Below are positions 26,056 to 32,221 of a DNA stretch of 64,000 nucleotides, in pieces. This DNA comes from Jeongeupia chitinilytica (GTDB lineage: Bacteria > Pseudomonadota > Gammaproteobacteria > Burkholderiales > Chitinibacteraceae). The stretch is taken from contig NZ_BMYO01000001.1 in the NCBI RefSeq assembly GCF_014652315.1, positions 248,001 through 312,000 on the forward strand. The letters are read 5' to 3'. The notes under the pieces were generated by a model, which saw only the letters and a program-made list of their open reading frames with translations, was not told the origin of the DNA and searched no databases. Numbering within the stretch: the first letter of the stretch is position 1; every line of letters begins with the position of its first letter. The position numbers were made by a program, and so were the translations under genes.

Positions 26056-26420
26056 TCCGGGCGCTCGACGAGATGGCCCGGTTTCGTGGCTATCCTGCGG
26101 CAATCCGGGCGGATCAGGGGCCGGAATTTACCGGCAAGGTGCTGGATCAGCGGGCGTATCAGCGCGGGATCAGGTTGAAACTGATCCAACCGGGCAAGCC
26201 GACGCAGAACGCCTTCATCGAATCCTTCAACGGCAAGTTCAGAGATGAATGCCTGAACGAACACTGGTTCTGTTCGCTTATGGAGGCCAGAATCCGGATT
26301 GCAGCTTGGCGAAGGGATTGCAACGAGTGCCGACCGCACAGCAGTATTGGCAACCAGACGCCGGCCGAGTTTGCCGCTGGCTGGCGTGCGGGCCAGCCAC
26401 GAATGAAGCAAGAAAAGTAA
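26031..26420 (+). pseudogene. IS3-family transposase OrfB, C-terminal remnant (copy 1)
   Basis: In the -1 frame relative to orfA the sequence resumes with HGISGGRVIRALDEMA, then the second catalytic Asp in IRADQGPEFTG, FIQPGKP-like IQPGKPTQNAFIESFNGK with the catalytic Glu, and the family C-terminus PHSSIGNQTPAEFA. The N-terminal HTH_21 domain and the first catalytic Asp are deleted, with the junction at about 26024-26030. It therefore cannot be an active transposase. Confidence 0.85.
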
Positions 26421-26451
26421 TCATCAACCCCCGGACCGGCTAAGCCACGAT

Positions 26452-26476
26452 TGGCCCTGAAACTGGGGGCAGGTCA
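26452..26476 (-). repeat. Right terminal inverted repeat of IS copy 1
   Basis: Reads TGACCTGC...CAGGGCCA on the minus strand, matching the left end at 25736. Confidence 0.8.
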
Positions 26477-26936
26477 ACTTGGCCGTGGTGATTGACCTGT
26501 ATTCCCGCAAAGTCGTTGGCTGGTCGATGAAACCGACCATAACCCGGGAGCTGGCGATCGATGCCTTGCTGATGGCGGTCTGGTGGCGCAAGCCGATTGG
26601 CCGTGTGCTGATCCACTCCGACCAAGGCTCGCAATATGGCAGCGACGACTGGCGCCGTTTCTGCGCCGCCAACAAGCTGGAACCGAGCATGAGCCGACGC
26701 GGCAACTGCCGGGATAATGCAGTGGCGGAATCGTTTTTCAGCAGCCTGAAGAAGGAACGCATTCGCAAGCGGATTTACAAGACCCGCGATCTGGCCAAGT
26801 CCGACGTGTTCGATTACATCGAAGCGTTTTACAACCGAAACCGCCGCCACAGCCATCTGGGCGGCGTCAGTCCCGAGGCCTTTGAACGGGCTGTGGCGTG
26901 AGGCTGGGATTTGTCTACTGAACCCGGGGCAGTCCA
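26477..26936 (+). mobile_element. IS3-family element fragment, 3' part only (copy 2)
   Basis: Only the distal orfB and the right end survive. The right end (about 26912-26936) reads TGGACTGCCCC... on the minus strand, a typical IS3-family terminus. The left part was removed at the border with copy 1. Confidence 0.7.
26479..26901 (+). pseudogene. IS3-family transposase OrfB, C-terminal fragment (copy 2)
   Basis: The 140 codons left begin at AVVIDLYSRKVVGWSM, which carries the first catalytic Asp. HSDQGSQYGS with the second Asp and RDNAVAESFFSSLKKE with the Glu follow, and the end is RRHSHLGGVSPEAFE. The DDE core is therefore complete but the N-terminal HTH_21 domain and the start are missing. 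It belongs to a different IS3 subgroup from copies 1, 3 and 4 (HSDQG, not TDNG/ADQG). Confidence 0.85.
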
Positions 26937-27577
26937 TTTTCCACCGGCTTGCCGGGCTGGATGAACGACAGTGTCGAGCTGGCCTGATAAGCCCAAGCAT
27001 CCAGCGCAAGCCCGGCAAATTCCGGGCTATTGTCGACGGTGATCGGCGCCGGTAATCCCCGTATCTCCCGCAAGCGTTCCAGTACATGCACCACCCGTAC
27101 ACCGTGTAGCAAGGTGTCGACCTCGATGGCCACACACTCACGGGTGAAGTCATCGACGATATTCAGACTGTGGAACCGCTGACCATAGGCCGGATCATTG
27201 CTGATGAAGTCCATCGACCAGCTCTGGTTCGGTCTGCTCGGTGGGATACGTGGTGTGCGCTCGACGCCGGCAATCCGTTTGCGCTTGCGTCGCCGCACAC
27301 TCAGGTCTTCCGCCCGATACAGCTACCAGATGCGCTTGTGATTGACGTGCCAGCCTTCGCGCTGCAACAGCACGTGCAAGCGGCGATAGCCAAAGCGGCG
27401 CCTTTGTCTTGCCAATTTGATCAACCAGCCGCGCAACTGGTGATCGCCAGAACAACTGGGCTGATAGCGAAAAAGCGAACGGGAAACTCCGACTAGCCCA
27501 CAGGCACGAGTGACGCCCATTGCGCGCTCACCCATCCGGATGGCCACTGCGTCACGCCGTGTCTGCGGGCTTACCAC
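26937..27577 (-). pseudogene. IS3-family transposase OrfB, nonsense and truncated (copy 3)
   Basis: Reading from 27577 the protein runs through RDAVAIRMGERAMGVTRACG and GYRRLHVLLQREGW to HKRIW, where an in-frame TAG (27323-27325) interrupts it. The same frame continues LYRAEDLSVRRRKRKR, then SMDFISNDP (first Asp), ITVDNSPEFAG (second Asp) and FIQPGKPVEN. It is cut before the catalytic Glu at the border with copy 2. Two independent lesions make it inactive. Confidence 0.85.
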
Positions 27578-27834
27578 TTTCGGCCGATCAGATCCTTCAA
27601 CGCCGCGTTATCGAGCATCGATTCGGCCAGTAATCGCTTGAGGCGATCGTTCTCCTGTTCGAGCTCCTTGAGCCGCTGCGCTTCGGCAACAGTCATGCCT
27701 GCGTACCTAGCCTTCCAGTGGTACCAAGTTGCCTCGGCGATGCCGTATCTGCGGCATAGTTCAGCCGGTTTCGCGCCAGCTTCGCCTTTCTTGAGGATGC
27801 CGATGATCTGTTCGTCGGTGAATCGTTTCTTCAT
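27571..27834 (-). CDS. IS3-family transposase OrfA (copy 3)
   Basis: An intact 87-residue OrfA: MKKRFTDEQIIGILKKGEAG, an HTH (about 10-42, PAELCRRYGIAEATWYHWKARYAG) and a coiled tail ending DLIGRKW. It overlaps the start of the broken orfB by seven bases in the usual -1 arrangement. Its N-terminus is close to the OrfA of copies 1 and 4, so the three are related but not identical. Confidence 0.88.
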   Translation of the reverse strand: MKKRFTDEQIIGILKKGEAGAKPAELCRRYGIAEATWYHWKARYAGMTVAEAQRLKELEQENDRLKRLLAESMLDNAALKDLIGRKW

Positions 27835-28094
27835 TACCGTTCCCTTTTTCTTGGAGCGGACTCTACATCGTCACCGGACTAAATGCGGGGGGGCTGGTCA
27901 ACACACCAGACCATGACTAAAACTAATGCTTCAATGAAGTTAGATCATTTTTATTCATTGAGCACCTGGCATAAAATGCGTGCAGCCACTTGACTGTGGG
28001 CAATATAAGACTGCCGATCAAGACCGCCGGAATAAGCTGGAAACACCGGAAAGTGAGCCCGGGTTTTTCTCGGGAATCAGGGTGCAAATTTGCA

Positions 28095-29072
28095 ATGAGT
28101 AAAGCGTTTACATTCGCCATCAAGCGCATTCGTTTCGATGAAAACTATCATCCATCGGACAGTACGCGCATCACGACCAATTTTGCGAATCTGGCCAGAG
28201 GGGAGAGGCGTCAAGAGAACCTGCGCAACGCCTTGAGGATGATTGACAGTCGCTTCAATGCCCAGGCGCATTGGGATAATCCCAGTGGGGATCGTTACTC
28301 GGTGGAGCTTGAAATCATTTCCGTCGAAATGAACCTCGAGAACGATGGTAATGCCTTCCCTGCGATTGAAATACTGAAGACAAATATTGTTGATCGCAAG
28401 ACCAACAGGTGCATCGAAGGCATCGTAGGAAACAATTTCTCTTCTTATGTGCGGGATTATGATTTCAGCGTATTGCTGCTGGAGCACAACAAAAACCAAC
28501 CCAGATTCAGTATTCCGGATGATTTTGGCGATCTGCACGGAAAGTTATTTCAGTCTTTCGTGAGTTCGGATGCATACAAGCAGAATTTTGCCAAGCCGCC
28601 GGTCATTTGCCTCAGCGTTTCCGAAAGCAAGACTTACCATCGCACAGGAAATCAGCACCCGGTGCTTGGTTTTGAGTATCAGCCCAATGAGTCATCGTTA
28701 ACGGAAAGCTATTTCAAGAAAATGGGCTTGCAGGTTCGTTGCTTCATGCCACCCAATAGCGTTGCGCCGCTGACGTTCTACTTCTTTGGTGATTTGCTGA
28801 ACGACTATAGCAATCTCGAACTGGTCAGCACCATCAGTACGATGGAAACATTCCAGAAAATTTACCGGCCCGAAATTTACAATGCCAATGCAGCAGCGGG
28901 GGCATGCTACAAGCCCGATCTGAAAAACCCCGATCATTCGGTTACACAGATCATTTATGATCGTGAAGAGCGGAGCCGGCTGGCAATTGAGCAGGGAAAA
29001 TTTGCCGAAGAGTGCTTCGTCAAGCCGCATCGCGCCGTTCTTGAGAAGTGGGCTGCCAACTACGCGCATTGA
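28095..29072 (+). CDS. mesX: DUF1852 protein, MesX-like partner of methionine synthase
   Basis: A 325-residue protein of the DUF1852 family (opening MSKAFTFAIKRIRFDENYHP, with the conserved stretches NALRMIDSRFNAQAHWDNP and QIIYDREERSRLA). DUF1852 proteins, named MesX, are encoded next to and required by the MesD class of folate-independent core methionine synthases, an aerobic system described in Acinetobacter and other proteobacteria. The partner gene lies 27 bases downstream. Composition is clearly lower in GC than the chromosome, consistent with transfer on the island. A TAAAAT hexamer at 27972-27977 is a possible -10. No signal peptide or membrane segment is seen. The precise biochemical job of the family is not known to me. 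Confidence 0.85.
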   Translation: MSKAFTFAIKRIRFDENYHPSDSTRITTNFANLARGERRQENLRNALRMIDSRFNAQAHWDNPSGDRYSVELEIISVEMNLENDGNAFPAIEILKTNIVDRKTNRCIEGIVGNNFSSYVRDYDFSVLLLEHNKNQPRFSIPDDFGDLHGKLFQSFVSSDAYKQNFAKPPVICLSVSESKTYHRTGNQHPVLGFEYQPNESSLTESYFKKMGLQVRCFMPPNSVAPLTFYFFGDLLNDYSNLELVSTISTMETFQKIYRPEIYNANAAAGACYKPDLKNPDHSVTQIIYDREERSRLAIEQGKFAEECFVKPHRAVLEKWAANYAH

Positions 29073-29099
29073 TCCAGAAAATACACAAGGTTGCCCATC

Positions 29100-30128
29100 A
29101 TGAAAAAATTGCTGCCTACTTCGACTGCCGGCAGTCTGCCCAAACCCTCGTGGCTTGCACAGTCTGAGACACTGTGGTCGCCTTGGAAATTGCAGGACGA
29201 AGAATTGACTGACGGCAAACAGGATGCCTTGCGTTTGTCGTTGCAGGAGCAACTACAAGCCGGTATCGATATCGTCAGCGATGGCGAGCAAACGCGCCAA
29301 CACTTTGTCACTACGTTTATCGAACACCTCGATGGCGTTGATTTCCAGAAACGTGAAACCGTCAGGATTCGAGATCGCTACGATGCGAGCGTGCCGACGG
29401 TGGTGGGGGCTGTCAGTCGTCAGAAGCCGGTATTTGTCGAAGACGCCCGGTTCTTGCGTCAGCAAACCAGTCAGCCGATCAAATGGGCACTGCCAGGCCC
29501 GATGACTATGATCGATACGCTTTATGATGCGCACTATAAAAGCCGGGAAAAACTGGCTTGGGAATTCGCCAGAACCCTCAACCAGGAAGCCAAAGAACTG
29601 GAGGCGGCCGGTGTTGACATCATTCAGTTTGACGAGCCTGCATTCAATGTGTTCTTTGACGAGGTGAATGACTGGGGGATTGCCGCTCTGGAAAGGGCGG
29701 TTGAAGGGCTCAAGTGCGAAACCGCCGTGCATATTTGCTATGGCTATGGCATCAAGGCCAATACCGACTGGAAAAAAACGCTGGGATCGGAGTGGCGGCA
29801 ATACGAAGAAATCTTCCCTAAGCTGCAAGCCTCCAGTCTCGACATCATCTCCCTGGAGTGCCACAACTCCCGCGTGCCCATGGAGCTGATGGAGCTCATT
29901 CGCGGCAAAAAAGTGATGGTGGGGGCCATTGATGTGGCCAGCAATACCGTTGAGACTCCGGAGGAAGTGGCCAATACGCTGCGGAAGGCACTTCAGTTTG
30001 TCGACGCCGACAAGCTCTGTCCTTGCACCAATTGCGGGATGGCTCCCTTGTCACGTCGCGTCGCAAGAGCCAAGCTGAATGCGTTGAGCGCAGGCGCAGA
30101 GATCGTCCGTAGGGAGCTTTCGATCTAG
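29100..30128 (+). CDS. mesD: Core methionine synthase, MesD-type (MetE C-terminal-like)
   Basis: A 342-residue protein equal to the catalytic C-terminal half of MetE, lacking the N-terminal half needed for methyltetrahydrofolate polyglutamate binding. Opening TSTAGSLPKPSWL and the zinc-ligand segments HICYGYG, ECHNSR and CTNCGMAPLSRR are visible. It is expected to methylate homocysteine to methionine with a methyl donor other than free folate. The ATG at 29100 follows AAGG ten bases upstream. Pairing with mesX supports the MesD class over other MetE-like proteins. It is island cargo with lower GC than its surroundings. Confidence 0.87.
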   Translation: MKKLLPTSTAGSLPKPSWLAQSETLWSPWKLQDEELTDGKQDALRLSLQEQLQAGIDIVSDGEQTRQHFVTTFIEHLDGVDFQKRETVRIRDRYDASVPTVVGAVSRQKPVFVEDARFLRQQTSQPIKWALPGPMTMIDTLYDAHYKSREKLAWEFARTLNQEAKELEAAGVDIIQFDEPAFNVFFDEVNDWGIAALERAVEGLKCETAVHICYGYGIKANTDWKKTLGSEWRQYEEIFPKLQASSLDIISLECHNSRVPMELMELIRGKKVMVGAIDVASNTVETPEEVANTLRKALQFVDADKLCPCTNCGMAPLSRRVARAKLNALSAGAEIVRRELSI

Positions 30129-30242
30129 CGCCAGGCTGCATCAGAAAGTGCTGTATGGGAAGGATGAGGTCGACCTGAATGATAGGGGTGTTTCTGACCT
30201 TCCCGAGCACTTTCGAGTCGGACCCAATATTCAGGATCTGCC

Positions 30243-30752
30243 ATGTCACATCTTAGTCCTGCCATCGAGCCGCTACGCTTTCGCGAAGCGCTCGGGCACT
30301 ACGCATCCGGCATCACGGTGATTACATCATGCATTGATGATGAGCCGATTGGTTTCACCTGCCAGTCGTTCCATAGTGTGTCGATGAGCCCGCCGCTTGT
30401 GTCATTTAGCGTGATGTCCAATTCGTACAGCTACCCGAAAATTCGCCGGGCAGGCCGATTCGCAGTCAATATACTGTCGGGTGAGCAAGTCGGGATTTCC
30501 AACCAGTTCGCCCGGCAGGGGGCTGACAAGTGGCATGGCGTCGAATGCCAGGAGTCGCCGCTGGGTAATCCTATCATTGCCGGTAGCCTGCATTGGCTTG
30601 ATTGCGAAATTCACACCGAACATGCCGCAGGTGATCACTTGATCGTCATTGGTGAGGTGAAAGCACTGAACTTGCAAGAAGCCACCGCTACGCAACCATT
30701 GCTTTATTTCAAGGGTCGGTATTGCAACCTCGCTGTGCATAACGCAGTTTGA
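30243..30752 (+). CDS. Flavin reductase-like FMN-binding protein
   Basis: A 169-residue split-barrel flavin reductase domain protein (HpaC/NtaB type), with FREALGHYASGITVITS at the N-terminus, GFTCQSFHSVSMSPPLVSFSV, and the family C-terminus PLLYFKGRYCNLA. Such proteins reduce FMN or FAD with NAD(P)H and hand it to an oxygenase. It lies 114 bases after mesD in the same orientation and shares its lower GC. Because the MesD/MesX system depends on oxygen, a flavin-supply role for MesX or MesD is a reasonable inference, but the sequence alone cannot show it. Confidence 0.85.
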   Translation: MSHLSPAIEPLRFREALGHYASGITVITSCIDDEPIGFTCQSFHSVSMSPPLVSFSVMSNSYSYPKIRRAGRFAVNILSGEQVGISNQFARQGADKWHGVECQESPLGNPIIAGSLHWLDCEIHTEHAAGDHLIVIGEVKALNLQEATATQPLLYFKGRYCNLAVHNAV

Positions 30753-30871
30753 TCATTTATCCCCGCAGCCCTCCTTTACTCTTCAGTCATTAGAGCGCCT
30801 TGCCGACGCCCCCCCAGGTTTGAGTGGCGCGCAGCTTTAGAGTCCAATCCCTTACATCAAGGAGAGTGGAC

Positions 30872-31120
30872 GTGAAGAAACGCTTTTCCGAAGAACAGAT
30901 CATCGGCTTCCTGCGTGAAGCCGAAGCAGGCCTGCCGATCAAGGAACCGTGCCGCGGGCACGGTTTCTCCGAAGCCGGCTACTACCTGTGGCGTAGCAAG
31001 TTCGGCGGCATGAGTGTGTCGGATGCCAAACGGCTCAAGGAACTCGGGGCCGAGAACGCCCGCCTCAAGCGCCTGCTGGCCAATGCCATGCTCGAGAACG
31101 AGATCGCCAAGGAAGCGTAG
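30872..31120 (+). CDS. IS3-family transposase OrfA (copy 4)
   Basis: An 82-residue OrfA from a GTG at 30872 with an AAGGAG site 10 bases before. It opens MKKRFSEEQIIGFLREAEAG, has an HTH at about 10-40 and a coiled tail (RLKELGAENARLKRLLANAML). It is apparently intact, but without a working OrfB it cannot transpose the element. Confidence 0.87.
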   Translation: MKKRFSEEQIIGFLREAEAGLPIKEPCRGHGFSEAGYYLWRSKFGGMSVSDAKRLKELGAENARLKRLLANAMLENEIAKEA

Positions 31121-31128
31121 CAAAAGAA

Positions 31129-31769
31129 GTGGTGATCGCGCCGGCTCGGCGCGAGCTGGTGCGGTTCCTGCCCGGGCGAGGCCTGAGCGAGCGCTGGGCG
31201 CTGCGCATCGCCCGGATGAGTCCGAGCGCTTTTCGCTACCAGCCCAGCCCAGCCCAGCCCAGCCCAGCCCAGGCCGGGCCGGATCGGAACGGTACGTTGC
31301 GACAACGGGATCATCGAGCTGGCGCAGCGCCATCGCCGCTGCGGTACCGGAATGATCTACCAGAAGCTGCGCCGGAGCGGCTGGGCGGTGAACCATGGGC
31401 GGGGCGAACGGCTGTACGCGCTGGCGGGGTTGCAGGTACGGCGACGCAAACGCAAGAAGGTGCCGCCGGCCGAGCGACAGCCGCTGCTGCGGCCACTGGC
31501 TGCCAACGAGGTTTGGTCGATGGACTTCGTGTTCGACCGCTCCGCCGAAGGCCGGGTGATCAAATGCCTGACCATCGTCGGCGACGCGCCTCACGAAGCG
31601 GTGGCGGTGATTCCGGAAGGAGCCATCAGTGGCGAAGTGCTGACACGGCAACCGGATCGGCTGGGATTCTGGCGTGGCTTGCCACGGATCATTCGCACCG
31701 ATAACGGCAAGGCGTGCTGCGGTCGGGCGATGCTGAGCTGGGCGCATCGGCGTGGACGCCGAGGTTAAG
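31129..31769 (+). pseudogene. IS3-family transposase OrfB, frameshifted and truncated (copy 4)
   Basis: The 5' part reads ARRELVRFLPGRGLSERWALRIARMSPSAFRYQP and then enters an AGCCC pentamer repeat. Beyond about 31300 the coding frame moves by +1, continuing MIYQKLRRSGWAVNHGRGERLYALAGLQVRRRKRKK in pieces, WSMDFVFDRSAEG (first Asp), and RTDNGKACCG (second Asp). It stops at WAHRRGRRG, before the catalytic Glu. The lesion lies between the repeat and 31310. Confidence 0.82.
31241..31270 (+). repeat. Six tandem AGCCC pentamers inside orfB of IS copy 4
   Basis: Six uninterrupted copies of AGCCC (30 bases) encode an alternating Ser-Pro-Ala-Gln run where related transposases have a short RYQPRP-type linker. 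Slippage here is a likely cause of the element's frame problems. Confidence 0.9.
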
Positions 31770-31777
31770 CGCGATCA

Positions 31778-31798
31778 CCCGTGGGGACGCCATCTTGA
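31778..31798 (+). repeat. Right attachment-site repeat
   Basis: Exact 21-bp copy of 24859-24879 in direct orientation. It marks the right border of the tRNA-Glu island. Confidence 0.85.
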
Positions 31799-32221
31799 TG
31801 CTTTTCAAGCACAGGCTTTCGGCAGTCAAACGTCTCCTTCCTGCCTTTCTGTTACGCCGCGATCCACTTTGCGAAGTCACCCTGCTGTTTTCCGCATTCC
31901 CCGTTCCAGATATTCACGTTTCACCAGCTCTCCGTTGCCTTGGGTACTCGACCGAGCCGGACTGCGGGCGCACGTTCCGCCGGTACGGGTACGGATTCGA
32001 ACCCGATTCGGGCCGGCGTGGCCGGACCTTCCGGTGGATGCGCCAGTGACAGGACGTGCCCGTTGCGCTTTGTGACCAGGCTGATGTGGGCGCGGGCGGC
32101 GATGCGGGCGAATCGGGCCGGTTAGCGGGCACCGTCCGGTTCAAGCGAGTGTGATCCGGTATCGGCGAGGGCGGCGCATCGGGTGATGCTCCGCCTCGTT
32201 CATTCAGGACGTACCTGCAGT
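31799..32221. other. Intergenic stretch right of the island
   Basis: About 423 bases between the island border and the metalloprotease stop codon. No gene with protein-like composition or a ribosome site was found. A T-arm-like minus-strand motif near 31990-32012 does not extend into a tRNA fold. No T-run terminator was found for the metalloprotease gene. Confidence 0.5.

Larger units (their letters stand above)
25736..26476 (+). mobile_element. IS3-family element, internally deleted (copy 1)
   Basis: The ends are clear. IRL at 25736-25761 begins TGACCTGC, and IRR at 26452-26476 is its near-perfect reverse complement, with both running to CAGGGCCA. The element is only 741 bp because the middle of orfB is missing. 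There is no target duplication: the left neighbour is the recombinase remnant and the right neighbour is IS copy 2, so flanking deletions have happened. Confidence 0.8.
26937..27900 (-). mobile_element. IS3-family element, 3'-truncated (copy 3)
   Basis: The left end of this minus-strand element is at 27900 (TGACCAGCCCCCCC... on the minus strand). Its right end is lost where copy 2 abuts at 26936/26937. It carries an intact orfA and a broken orfB. Confidence 0.75.
30801..31769 (+). mobile_element. IS3-family element, frameshifted and 3'-truncated (copy 4)
   Basis: The left end is near 30801, where a C7 tract and TAGAGTCC are spaced as in copy 3. orfA is intact, and orfB is frameshifted and stops short eight bases before the right island repeat. 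No right terminal repeat is seen. Confidence 0.7.
24859..31798. mobile_element. Decayed genomic island inserted at tRNA-Glu
   Basis: The island is bounded by 21-bp direct repeats with a unit distance of 6,919 bp. From left to right it contains a serine recombinase remnant, three partial IS3-family elements, the mesX-mesD-flavin reductase operon, and a fourth broken IS3-family element. Base composition drops visibly in the cargo (about 27,900-30,770) compared with the GC-rich flanks. Intact neighbours (lysC and tRNAs left, a metalloprotease and T6SS right) look like backbone or a separate accessory block. No intact integrase remains, so the element is probably no longer self-mobile. Confidence 0.8.

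Noticed and set aside
27901..28094. A methionine-related riboswitch upstream of mesX
   Set aside because: No SAM, SAH or cobalamin riboswitch core could be matched by eye, and no clear MetR or MetJ site was found; only a possible -10 hexamer remains.
31990..32012. A tRNA T-arm-like motif on the minus strand right of the island
   Set aside because: Only about three T-stem pairs form and no acceptor, D or anticodon arm can be folded around it.
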